Positions 8,273-19,551 of a stretch of 64,000 bases of DNA are shown here, piece by piece. The position numbers were made by a program, and so were the translations under genes. The DNA is from Tetrapyrgos nigripes (Eukaryota > Basidiomycota > Agaricomycetes > Agaricales > Campanellaceae). The DNA lies in contig JAACJM010000214.1 in NCBI GenBank assembly GCA_013368315.1, forward strand, positions 62,001 through 126,000, read 5' to 3'. Positions within the stretch are counted from its first letter, which is position 1. Every line of letters starts with the position of its first letter. The notes under the pieces were generated by a model, which saw only the letters and a program-made list of their open reading frames with translations, was not told where the DNA came from and ran no database searches.

Positions 8273-10477
8273 TACTCTACGTCGTACGTACATAATCACA
8301 AATGGTTCGGACTTTGAAATATTTCCTCTTTGTCTCGTACCATGTCGCAACTTCCTTTCTACCCCTCATCCGAGTCGTCACTTCTATCTCACTCAATAAT
8401 CTACTTATAATTCTCCATCGTTCTCAAACGTCAGGCGTCCACCGTCTGAAAACCATTTGACGTCGTATTCGTGAAAGCTACTGTGTGGTGGGAGGGGAAG
8501 GTTAGGTTATACAGGGCTTGAGCCATCGGGGTGCTAGGAATCCGTTTGGCGACGTGTCGAGTCATCGTGGCATAGGAATCGTCGTGTCTGTTGGTTTATT
8601 ATGGTGCATATTTTGCTTTTCTGTCTTCTTCGTGGACTAATTACTAGCTTTATAGACCTCCTCAACCGTCATCAACGGTTCACAAGCAAGACATACCCAG
8701 TTGTTGCGAGATCTAGGGGACAGTAGGCGTCGCTATTCCGTTCGTCGGTGTCTCTTGGTCATCCCCACTCGTTGGGGGAAAGTCGTTTGCTCGGCATTGG
8801 CATTGCTAGCGGTCTAGGCTGGTACGCTTTTGGGGTTCCTCAGTTCCCTTCTTCGTTCTCTTCGTTCTTTTCTTCGCTTTGTTTTACTTATCTTATTCCT
8901 GGTTTATTCTCCCCCTTCTCCTTTCACACTTTCATTCTCTGGTCTATACCGATACCTGTCCTCGTCTATGCGTATGCGTATGCCCATTGCCTATCGACAT
9001 CCTGTCCCCGCCTCCTTGTCTTCTGGTATCCATTCATATCCGGTCCTCTCTCTCATATCCGTGTCTTCTCCCTCGTATTCGTTCTCATCTCTCGTTTCGT
9101 TTCGTTTCGTTCCGTTTCGTTCCTGTTTTCGTTCCCCCTTTTCCTTTTCCCTTTTCTATGTTGGCGTTTCGTTATTCTTCCGTCTTCCTTACATCATTCT
9201 CACATTCTCATTGTCTACAGCATATGCTAACCACCTCACCATTCCAGCTCTGCTCTCCTACCCTCTCCTTTCCGCCTCACTCCTCACTACCGCTGCAATT
9301 TATCTCCGTCCCGCTCTCGAGGCTCGAATACCAACCAAGGTCCAACACAGCACCAATCGCTACCTCTCCCCGATCTCCCAAGAATCAAGAAATCAAGAAA
9401 CCTCCGCGGCTTCGGTTTCGGATATACATATACCTCTATTCGCTCTACTCGCTGCCGTTAGTGGGAGTTAGGTTTGTTGGTACTGAGGGTTCCTGAGCAC
9501 GTTTGGGGATAAATTGGCTTTGGATTTCGTTTCGTTTCGTTTGGGTAAGCAAGTGTGTAACATTCTTTTTTTATCATCTTCTATCTTCCTTCTTCGTTTC
9601 CATCTTCATTTTCATCCTCATCGTCCCGTTCCCGATCCCATTTCCGGCCGTGTCTTGGTGTTCATTGCTGCATGTTCCAACCCTTTAATTTTTCGCCGAG
9701 CCTTGGTCTTAATCTTAATATTAATGTCTTACTGTTCTCCGTTTCTTCGTCGTGGGTTGTTGGGCTGTTGGTTTGTTGACTTGTACCTCTGCTCTTTTCA
9801 TCTTTAGTCTTAGGCTGGCTTTCTTCATCCTTTTTCTCTCTTTTCTTTCCGTTTTGTCTTTTCTTGTTTCTTTCCAGACACAGACTCTATCTAACCTGAC
9901 TCTCGACCTTTTACCTTTTTACTCCATCTAAGCTCCTCCTCGTCCTTGCCCAACACTGGTTCTTCAGGTGGGACGCAAGGAAGTAGTGGGAAAGTTGGGG
10001 TACTACTAGTAATACGGCTCAAGGCGTACGGAGTAGACGGAGTAAATGGGGAGACGAAGTGAGACTGGAAGAGGTAGTACGAGGGAGTTCCAATAAGGAA
10101 GGTCAGAGCGAGTCGATGACCAAAGCGAGCAAAGTGTAGACAAAAGCGAGCGCCGTGGCAATAGAACAGAAGGCCTAGGATGAAAGTAGACCATTCCTGT
10201 GTTTTTATTCAGTAGAAAACCCACCCGAATTTTTTGAGACCCACCAGGAATATATCTAGGGAACGACTAAGACGCAGTACATCGGCAACCACGGCTCTTC
10301 TTTTCCACTACTTTTTCACATTTCATTCCTGTGGAGAAAGTGGGCCAGCACTTGTGGACAAACAGACCACCGCTGTTAACGTTACTATTAGCTAGCAGTA
10401 GTTAGCGGCTTTGATGATATTGCAGTATGCTAGGATATAGGAATATCTTTTCTCAATCTATCACGACGACTCACGAC
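8273..10477. other. Gene-poor, pyrimidine-rich stretch
   Basis: From about 8740 to 9850 the plus strand is very rich in C and T, with TTTCG runs near 9094-9125 and 9525-9542. Three long overlapping plus-strand ORFs (8748-9496) arise because such sequence has few stops in any frame. They show no domain and strong Leu/Ser/Phe/Pro bias, so I do not call them genes. A CT-rich promoter or leader of an unseen gene is possible. From 9960 to 10477 I see only the downstream flank of the cyclase. Confidence 0.5.
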
Positions 10478-13258
10478 CTAAGATCTACCTACAAAAGTTC
10501 CACGCCTCCGAGTCAAGACGCGATCTAATGTTTCTTCGGCGATCTCAGTACTGTGCACTGTCTCACCTTTCAGTTTCTGTAAATAAGGATGTGCCTTCCC
10601 AAGCATCCAAATCGGAAACGCAAATTTGAAGTTTGGATAAGCTATTGCGCAGTTTTTGTTGAATATGCCTTCAATAGCTTCTTGGGGCCATGAGCCGTCC
10701 TACCATCGAAAATATAAAAAAACCGAAATATTTGGTATCATACTTCAAAATCTTTCGTTCGAAGCAAAATAAGAACAACTCACGTCCAACTGCCTCTCGA
10801 TAACCAACTTAACCGCGCTTTCAATCGGCTTGACATCAGGATAACCGCCGTACATCAATGCCATCATTGCCCAGCAGGTTTGTACGACTTGTGAAGAATC
10901 CGGGTGCTCAACCCATTCGCTGACTTCACATGACTGAAGTGGTAGAACGAAAACGTCAATACTTCTCTTCAGACGCTCATAGCCAGCACGAATCAAGCAC
11001 TCACTTTGTAGCTTTCTCCCCACCCTCCATCCTCTCTCTGTTTCCCAATCAACAACTTACATGCTCTTTTGACATATGCACTATTGTCGTAGTTCTCACC
11101 AGCAAGGGCAAGAGCCTCACATGCAAACATCGTAGCGTAGGTGAAGCAGATTCCCCAAGAACCGATCCAGCCTCCGTTGAGGTGTTGTGAGCTATGAAGA
11201 TAAGTTATGGCGCAGTTGGTTGTGGTTCTAAGGTACTAGGATTAGTATATGATATCGTGTGATAGGATAGGAATGGGGTAGATATAAACGTACTCGATAT
11301 CTTTTGACCGGTAACTCGGATATTGTTTCCTGAAGGCAGATAGAGCGGTAATGACAGACGCCGTACATTCAGGATAGCAATAGTCCGTCATGATTTCACC
11401 TGTGAATATGTAAAGCATAGTAAAATAGTTCGTCAGATCAAAGAAACACGGACAGAGAAAGAACAGAAAGCCATACCAAAAACTTCCGCTGGATTCAACT
11501 TTTCCAACCAATGCGGAGCTCGTACGAGCTCAAAGGATGCAAAGCCTCCATTAGGATTCTGTAAAGAAATCATAGTGTCCACTGCCCAGCACAGCCGTTC
11601 TTCGGATACGAGTTTGCGTGTGAAGCTAATTGTAAATCATGAGCAAACAGTCCAAGTGAACTGCAAGGAAAGAAAGATGTGTAAAACTCACTCCAGTTCT
11701 TGCAATAACATCACCGCTTTGACTGCTTCTCCCGTACAATCACTAACCACATACCCCTGTTCCTTCGTACTAAAGCTCCAACCGCCCTTTGTCTGATGTC
11801 TATAATCCTCCTTCCACCATTTCGGGTTTTCTAACATCTGAGCACCCTCTATCCATTCCAATGCCTTAACCAGACTCGCTTGATTCTCCTCCAAATCACA
11901 TAAACCCGGTCCGGTCTCACAAACAGCTTGCATGATGAACGCCGTATCCCATAATTGCGAACCATTGTTCCAGACATCAGCATCCCTTCTGGACCGACCC
12001 ACATGAAATCTGCGCGTTTCTCTTCGTGGAGACGATAGACTTCCGAGTCTAATCCCTCAGTCCATACGCGAGCGACGAGGTTAAACATTTTTGAGACTGG
12101 TGCAATCGTTTGATATGAAGTGTTTTCATCTTCCATCACGATGAGTCGATAGGCTTTGTCTAACGCAGCTCGACAAATAGGAGTAACGGCGCAGAGTTCG
12201 TAGGTTGATAAGAGTTTATTGATTGCGTCGAAGAAAAGGGAATGAGGAGCATATAAATCCACGGGAGAAATGTTGTTTCGTTGAGACGGCCAATGAATAG
12301 AGTAGTAGCTCTGATTTGGCGGGTATAATTCTTCTCGTAAAGCGAGAATGAGGTCGTTTTGCTGGAGCTTTGACGCGCAAACCATAGAGATAACTCATCG
12401 GGACATAGACGTTTCGGGTTTGGATCCACCATTTACTCGGATGGAAAGAGAGAGACTCGGGAAGGAGGAGAGCTTCAGGTGGAATAGGATTATTTCCTTC
12501 CCAATCGTAAACGTTGAGAAGGGAAAGCCAGAATTTCCCCCAGGAAGGTATACCACACGCACCACCGATTTTGTGGAGGGTAGCTCTGGATTTGACGCAG
12601 CAAGGGTGGTTGGGAGACATGCCGAGGATACGGAGGGTAACGTAGTTGAGTGCAGTGCCGAAGACAGTGGAGTGGCCTTCAACGTGACTGTAAGATACAA
12701 AGACGAGAAAAGTAAGGACAGAATAGGAAAAATGAGTGGAAACGACTAGTACTTGTAACATTTTGACCACGTACATTCCCCATCCGCCATCCTCCGTATT
12801 CGCTCGATTCATGATCCACCGAATCATCTCGAGGCGTTCAGCGTTCTTGAATCCCATTCCCGAAATGTAGGATCCGATGACGAGGCCTGGGAGAAGAAAC
12901 ATTGGTCCTCCGAAATGTCCAGCCCAATGTCCATCGTGAGATTGAAGGTTTTTATAGAAGGTGTACCCGTTCTGGGCTGCTTGAAGTGCGTTTTTGGGAC
13001 GAGGGAGGGTGGGGATGTTCTGCAATCATAGACAGATAGACGTTAGCAAGTGAGAGTGCAACCGAGTATACTCACCGTAGGCAGCCCGAGCCAAAACATA
13101 TCCACAGTGTTCTGAGACCACGCTGCGCACTCTTCGTCGGTCTCTAGATAATGCCAAGTTTGCCTTCCATCGTCATTGACAAGTAATCTCCATCTTGAAT
13201 AGTCCGTGAAGGGCTCTTTTGGAGATAAAGGAACGTCGATAGAGCTGTAACAATGCAT
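10478..13258 (-). CDS. ERG7: Oxidosqualene cyclase (lanosterol synthase type), two apparent frameshifts
   Basis: Cyclises 2,3-oxidosqualene to lanosterol in the ergosterol pathway, or to another triterpene; the enzyme is membrane-bound at ER or lipid droplets. Reading from the ATG at 13258: [41 protein letters not shown], an exon joining GGWG to [42 protein letters not shown], the catalytic block VSDCTGEA (DCTAE motif with the acid Asp kept), [35 protein letters not shown] and [10 protein letters not shown] (QW repeats), then [13 protein letters not shown] near the stop at 10478-10480. About 740 residues, normal for the family. Introns are short. Two single-base breaks interrupt exons: an extra base near 12360 (between KAP and [12 protein letters not shown]) and a missing base near 11965 (before [10 protein letters not shown]). 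Either a young pseudogene or assembly error. Product-specific residues cannot be judged by eye, so another triterpene is possible. Confidence 0.85.
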
Positions 13259-13537
13259 CCAGAATGTCGTTCGGAGAAGAAACGGCGGGGTAGTGGGGTA
13301 GATGCCGTCGCAGTTTGAGAAGTTGCTGACCAAACTGGTCCAAACCACAGATGTGATTTTCTTTCTGGACTAAACAGAGGAATTTATAGTGCTGATGGCA
13401 TAGAACCTAGGCAAAAAAAAACCATAAATATCGAACGATTTGACGACGCATTTGAGAAAATATAACCGTGGTACCGTCCGTGGGCGCAGGTCAGGTTGAA
13501 AAAGAATTTACGCGCTCACGTGGATGGAGACGCGTCA

Positions 13538-13559
13538 CCGTGCACGTGCACGTGCACGG
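13538..13559. promoter_or_regulatory. 22-bp perfect palindrome of CGTGCA units
   Basis: A perfect palindrome built from three overlapping GTGCAC units lies about 280 bp upstream of the proposed cyclase start. It contains CACGTG-like cores (GCACGTGC), which bHLH factors such as sterol regulators are known to bind. Its role is inference. Confidence 0.4.
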
Positions 13560-13754
13560 TGCAGTTACCCTTTTCGCTCTCCGAGTCCATGTCCTGCCCA
13601 GCAAAAAAACGGACAGTAAACGTGATCCCTATTTGACTTTTCTCTTGAAAAGTCCTTTCTGTGCAACCTTAATTCCCCCAAACCCTCACAGAAGCAACGT
13701 AAGTCAATTAGTCTACGGTGCTCGAGGGTTGGATACATAACGAAAAGCCCAGAG

Positions 13755-14280
13755 CAAGAGGTGTGCAGATGGTTATGGCCAGACCGGATGTTCCTTTTGG
13801 GTTTTAAGGTCAGCCAGACCTCCCCCTCCCCCCCTCCTTCCTAAAAAGGAAAGAGATAAGATAAAATTTCGCTTATAAATCATCAAATCAAGTCACTTTT
13901 CCCTCCAGACCACCTTATAGACCCTCTACTGACCTAAAGATATAACAAAGGAGTGATAAATGCTAATGTAGGATCCATTTTCTTGAGGTATCAAATATTT
14001 TTCAAAGAAAAGTTCATGATGTCAGACCACTGATAACATCACTATCACCAGAACTATATACCATTTCAGTGGGATTCCACCTAAATAAGGCATATCAGGC
14101 ATGTCTTCTACCTGTTTTTACCCTCCAAGTGTATTTCTGATACTTTGAAGCAGAGATGACTCCAGAAAATTGGTCTATACACTCTCTAGGGCATGATGTA
14201 CTTTTGGGTCATAAGCCCTCTCCAGACCCCCTCCCCCCCCCCAAGGTCTGGTCTCAGGTAGACCAGCTGCACACCTCTTG
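13755..14280. mobile_element. hAT-type MITE (526 bp) with 8-bp target duplication
   Basis: The 19-bp terminal inverted repeats start CAAGAGGTGTGCAG (13755-13773) and end with the complement (14262-14280), with one mismatch. The 8-bp sequence GCCCAGAG directly flanks both sides (13747-13754 and 14281-14288). An 8-bp duplication with CA...TG-ended short TIRs is the known hAT signature. The interior has no transposase ORF and contains C-rich tracts near 13826 and 14230, so it is non-autonomous. Confidence 0.9.
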
Positions 14281-14437
14281 GCCCAGAGGAAAGGTAGTAG
14301 TATCCTGGACAACGTCTACTAGATTACAACAACGGTGGCTAGGCCATCAATAATACAGGATAAACCAATATTTAGCATCGGTAAATGGCTACAAGAAAAG
14401 ACGGAGTTGAGAATTGAGATTGAAATAGTCGACTACG

Positions 14438-16226
14438 CTAGAGCACAATGTCATTCTTCTCGCTGTAATCAGCGACGCCTTCCATGTGAACGAACGAGAC
14501 ATCGCTGAGCTCGGAGCCTCCGTTTTGGGCTTCAAACATTCGGTTCCACTCTGCGCGGGCATTCAGGCTGTTCAGAGGGTTATATTGTGATATGAGATGA
14601 GCGCCACAGCCAGCCAGATAAGAAATAACTCACGTAGAAAGCAGACAGTTTGTATAAAGCTTTGATATAGAGAGGTCCCAGATGAACTGACTGTATTCCA
14701 TATGAAAGGTCACATTGAGGCCAAAAAGCAGCAAGAACGAGATAGAGGACTGACTAGGAGGATCTCTGTCGAATGGGTTTGTGATGTAGGTTAGAAAAGC
14801 AAGAGATTGAAGACGTGGTCGAGGGAACGCATACCTTGACAAAAAATAGTACAAAAACATCCGCAACAACGGCAATGGACGTGATAGCACCAGTTTGAAT
14901 GGTCACTGCACCATCATAGAAGAAATCGTGCAAGAAGAGAAAAACGACGATCCCGATCAGCTCCGATTCGGAAGGTGGAAACCAATGAGAGCTCACTGAG
15001 AATGATCTTGTTCACCACAGAAACTGTCACATCAAGTGAATCCTTTTTGTATTTTACCTGTGTAATTCACAAAGAAGCGGCAATGTTGAGAGAAATCAGT
15101 GAACTCAGAAGCTGACTGTAAGGACAAGGAAACACGCACCAAGAACCAAATTAGCGAAACCGATATAACAACATCACAAACTGCTGAAAACGACAGCCAG
15201 ACGATAAATCCCCATACGAAGACGGGATTCTTTTCAAAGAGTGGACTTCGAGTATTGAAGATTGTGCTTGCGACTCCGCCGGCGAGGGAAACCAATGCCA
15301 AGGTGAAAGTGAAGCCAGCAAGTAGGTTGGATTTGGCAAATATGCGAACGCGCCAGCCAAGGTAGATTTGAACGATAGTTGAGACGAAGGCCTGGAACAC
15401 AATTTAGCGTGACGGATACGGGAAGAGGATGGAGTAACGGACAGTTACGACTGGGTCTGAGAGACAAAAATTGTAAGTGGGGCTAGACAATTATACACGG
15501 ATGATTCACCCACCAGCTGCCAGTACTGCGAATGGAGAGCCATGTTCAGATATGTCAAAAGATAGGATACTCGTCTACTTACACTTTGGAGTCATTGTAC
15601 CGAAACCTCCTAATAATCGTTCTTCAACTCAGCCTGGTGCACCCTCATACAATTTGGAAAGCAAACGCACCGAAATTTGTTATGAGCGGCTCCCATATGA
15701 CACCAAAATCTAATACAGTATTGAGAGTCTCAGCTAGGAGAAGGACGATAACCTGATTGAAAGTTAAGTAAGACATTGATCCCGGGCGCATCTCAGCAAG
15801 GGGAAATACGAACAATGCCCCGAGTCCAACGATGGTCGCTAAGTGACATTTGTTCAGATCAAAATGAAAAGGGAGTGGATCTGCCGCCTGCTTGGCGCAT
15901 GCCACTTACCGGTGAGGCAATTGAAAGTAGAAATATCCCTTGATATGTTTGGACAGCGTGAGTATGGTTGGTTGAAGCAATGCTAGTTTCACGACTTTAC
16001 CTGCACCACTAACACCTGAAAAACATCAGTCAGTTTTCGTCTTGACATATTATGCTCATAAGCGGTCAAGCACTCACCCCAAGCAGTATTGCATCGAGAA
16101 AGACCCCGATCAACAGTGGTCCATATCTAAAAGCGTTGTCATGAGCGCCAACTAGTGAATGCAGGATCAAGTAAGTACTCACTGTCTTTCGACTGCAGGA
16201 TGAAACGTTCTTGAGTTATCGGACAT
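14438..16226 (-). CDS. DUF6534-type multi-pass membrane protein, copy 1
   Basis: A fungal-specific integral membrane protein of unknown function, about 330 residues over many short exons. From the ATG at 16226 (MSDNSRTFHP) I read: YGPLLIGVFLDAILLG (first helix), VLVVQ, GYFYFQLPHRDHRWTRGIV, VIVLLLAETLNTVLDFG followed by VIWEPLITNFG, QIYLGWRVRIFAKSN, a long membrane segment ending WLSFSAVCDVVISVSLIW, KYKKDSLDVTVSVVNKIIL, TIQTGAITSIAVVADVFVLF, SKLYTNCLLST and the family signature SLNARAEWNRMFE. It stops at 14438-14440. These match the usual order of DUF6534 proteins: 6-7 helices with a short cytosolic tail. I see no frame break. A tandem paralogue follows at 17718-19551. Confidence 0.82.
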
Positions 16227-16469
16227 TTTTGGCTCTAGGTTCCTAGCAGCGAGAGTTGATTGAGAAAGACCAGGCTCGACTGCGGGGCTTTATAAAAGCG
16301 TTAGATTTGTGATGTGACTGACGTCTCATACTGTCCCGTACGACCGTACAATTGATTACCTTTTGATCGTCGCATCAGCGTTCAGAGATCCTCCGCAGAT
16401 CTCTTGATGTGAATTTGGAGTTCAGAGGAAAGAGTCGGGTCCCAAATTCAACGGTTGGTTTGGCTGGGT

Positions 16470-17276
16470 TAATGCATAACTCTCTCTTAGTGCGTAATGC
16501 ATAGCATTTCGAGGTACCCAAACTGCATACCTTCTTGATACCTTCCATATATGTACACTGGTTAGTCGGTCCGTCTGAATAAAATTACTTTTCTTCACAT
16601 TTTCACACTTCAGTACGCTAAAAAAACGCTAAAAAGACGCTAAAAAAAATACTGAGGCGATGTCCGCTCGCTTTGCTGGCAGTCACTCATTTTTGAGTTG
16701 GCTATGTAAGTTCCTGACCTAAATACCTACCATGGGACTACCATCACAAAGTTGACGTGATCGATTTCATTGGTAAGGACTTAGAGTAGATGTAGGCCGT
16801 GGCGGGCTATAACACGTCTACACCCGGCTTATTCTTAGAGGACCATGCCGTGTAATTCTATCTATCTATCTCATGGCTAAGAAGCTTCCCAAAAATCCTG
16901 TCACTGCCCTGAAAAAGGGTCTCTCCATCCTCCAAAAGAACACCAAGGCCCGTGCAGATGAAATTAGGACCAAACTGAGCCGCAAAGAGAAGGTTCCTGC
17001 AGCAGATGGGGAATGGTTGGATAACGAGGCAAATGTAGTTGAGGAGGAGATGGTCATAGAGAAGCTGGAGAAGGTCTCGGACTATGAACGGGCTCTTGAG
17101 CAACTAGACTCGAAGGAAAATGAAGTTGTTAAGAAGCTGATGGAGCTAGATGTTGGATCTACTAACACGACATTTGAAATTTCGGTGACCCCTGGGTTCG
17201 ATTTTCATGGACTCTCTCTTAATGCATAGTTTTTGGCCTCGACCGAGGGGTATGCACTAAGAGGGAGTTTACTGTA
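16470..17276 (+). mobile_element. Pogo/Fot1-like remnant with a 118-residue ORF
   Basis: An AACTCCCTCTTAGTGCATA-like motif appears inverted at both ends: 16478-16504 on the left, and 17250-17274 as complement on the right, where it runs into ...GTTTACTG-TA. A second internal copy at 17208-17229 forms a hairpin with the right end. TA next to a CAGT-type end fits a pogo/Fot1 element, but the left end is diverged and I cannot fix its first base. The whole piece sits between two DUF6534 genes. Confidence 0.5.
16873..17229 (+). CDS. Unrecognised charged, helical protein (transposon remnant?)
   Basis: The 118-residue ORF starts at an ATG (MAKKLPKNPVTALKKGL). It is rich in Lys and Glu and mostly predicted helical or coiled-coil by eye: an N-terminal basic block, then DGEWLDNEANVVEEEMVIEK and DYERALEQLDSKENEVVKKL. 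The last 20 residues run into the element's repeat motif, so the natural C-terminus is probably lost. Charged helical regions like this precede the DNA-binding part of some pogo-type transposases in basidiomycetes; that link is inference. Confidence 0.45.
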   Translation: MAKKLPKNPVTALKKGLSILQKNTKARADEIRTKLSRKEKVPAADGEWLDNEANVVEEEMVIEKLEKVSDYERALEQLDSKENEVVKKLMELDVGSTNTTFEISVTPGFDFHGLSLNA

Positions 17277-17717
17277 CATGTAAAATTCGAATGAAATGTG
17301 GGGATACATGGTAATTGCTAAATGTAAACTAAATCAAAACTGGATGAAACCAACTGGGTTCAAGAATAACAAAAAGGGGCGTTGTACGAGTGCTCCCAGA
17401 AAGAATGATGCTAGGGTGAAAAACTTGACCCCTATTCAGGCGCAACCGCACTGTGCCTTATGGTTTTTGCTGAATACAGGTAAAACCCATGCTGCATAGG
17501 AAGTGACCCCATCGCATCAGCACTACAGGGACATGGCAATAAGTACGAGCCAGCGTAAAATACGACAATAACATAGATAAGGAAAGGATAATATGCACGC
17601 TATACATACTTGAGTGATTTGGTATAATCTGGTGTTTTTTTGCGTCTAAGAGACGCGAGAAAGATCGCGGTTGGGCGCGCATTGTAGTGACTCGATTGAT
17701 TTAACCTGTAAGAGTGA

Positions 17718-19551
17718 TCAGAGGGACAGGACGGCAAGTTCATTTACCGAGGTACGCACGTCATCTTCATCAACGCGACCCTTGTCGTTTCCCAGCATAT
17801 CCGGGGCGAATGCGATCTCACTAACGTCTTCCAAGGTGGTCTGTGTTTCAAACATTCGGTTCCACTCTTCTCGGGCGTTCATTCTGGGAGGATAGGTACC
17901 CGTGCCGTGGCTGATAAGTACTAACTGATCAGTGGATGAGAGCTAAGGAGTAACATAGTACGTAGCAAGTAAGGAGTTCGTATACAGCTTTGTGATTGAG
18001 AGATCCCAGATAAACTGGCTATGGACAACTCAGACAGCGACGTCATTAGCTGAGCTGGAGGGAAGACTCACAAAGTGGATCTCTGCGACAAAGATAGGCT
18101 CAGAAGACTTCGTTGTGAAGCAGAGACAGAACACACCTTGATGACATTGAATATCAGAAGGTCTGTAACGACTGCTATAGTCGTGATGGATCCAGTTTGA
18201 ATGGTCACTGACCAAGAATCACAGGAACGAGATGGCCAAATGAGCAGTGAAGGGACAGTTTAAGGAGGAGGAGGAGTGTATTAACGAAACGTGTGAGTTT
18301 TGCAAGTGTCAACTCAACTCTCAGGGACAAGATGATGCAGCTCACAAAAGATGATTCTATTCACAACGGATACGGTCACATCAAGTGTTTCCTTCTTGTA
18401 TTTGGTCTATTCGGGATGTAGGGTCGAACAGATCAAGAGAAAAGTCAAAGACTCGTCTATAATGCAGCAGCGGAACCCACGCACCAAAATCCAAATCAAT
18501 GAACTCTAGCAGAGATGACAAGATCACAGGCCGCTGAAAATGATAACCACATTGTCATGGCGAGTTGTATCCTTGGAAATTGAGAAAATGCTGGGTTAAG
18601 AGCCACAAGGCTTGTGGCGGTGATCCCTGCAGTTAAAGTGGCGACAGCTAAAACAAAGGCGACACATGGTAGGAAGTTTTTTTTCGTGAGGACACGGATA
18701 CGCCAGCCGAGGTGCATTTGAACAATAGATATGGTGGCCTAGCAGCGGAATTAGAATGAATGGAAGACCGGAATGTAGATAAACGAAACGGTAACAAAGG
18801 GATCTAATAGGCCGAATGGATTAGAGGTATGGTACAACTGGGAATCTGGATGATTAGCCCACCAGCTGCTAATACTGTTGATGGCAAAGAAGTACAGTTA
18901 GACAACAGTGACGGAGCAACCGTGGCAGACACTTTGACTTACGTGTAGGAGACCGTCTACTAGTACGATGCCCTGTACTAGTATGGCTCAAGATTAGCCT
19001 TGTTGACTCTTCGCCATTGAGATCATACGCACCGAAATTCGTAATGAGTGGTTCCCATACGATACCAATGTCCAATCCGGTATTGATTATCTCAGCTGCA
19101 AGGAGGAAGACGACCTAAAAATACCCAATGAAGCTGAGACGCGTCGAAGGCTGGTCGTCACCACTGGTAATACGAACCATACAACGGACCCAACGGCTAT
19201 CACTTGAGACAACTAATCAATATGTAATCAAACGGAATAGCCTTGATACTCACCGGTGAGGTGACTGAAAGTAAGAATGCACCTTGACATGAGAACAGGG
19301 TCAGTACGTGCCAAGGAACTTGGGTTCCTTCGGTTACCTGCACGATCAGTACCTGGGTAAAGCATCAGTCCACCTCTATAATATAATACTCGAAGCTCTC
19401 ACCCCAAGTAGGATTGCATCCAGTTTGGCCCCGATCAGTAGTGGTCCATATCTTGACGAAGAGAATGGTGAGACTCGAGTTATTTGAGAGGACTGAAGGC
19501 TACGTACTGCCTTCCGACCGAAAGAGGAGGCAATTCTGGCGTTGAGGTCAT
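17718..19551 (-). CDS. DUF6534-type multi-pass membrane protein, copy 2
   Basis: Paralogue of the gene at 14438-16226, same strand and same exon pattern. From the ATG at 19551 (MTSTPELPPLSVGR) it reads YGPLLIGAKLDAILLG, VLIVQ, CILTFSHLT, an EIINTGLDIG-like segment with IVWEPLITNFG, MHLGWRIRVLTKKNF, a helix pair ending MWLSFSAACDLVISA, KYKKETLDVTVSVVNRIIF-like residues, VTIQTGSITTIAVVTDLLIF, SITKLYTNSLLAT and NAREEWNRMFE, then a polar tail to the stop at 17718-17720. The tail (DMLGNDKGRVDEDDVRTS) differs from copy 1. Tandem arrangement points to local duplication. Function unknown for the family. Confidence 0.8.

Noticed and set aside
8748..9496. Three long overlapping plus-strand ORFs (160-213 residues)
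   Set aside because: They lie in all three frames of a C/T-rich tract, with Leu/Ser/Phe/Pro bias and no domain. Lack of stops is due to base composition.
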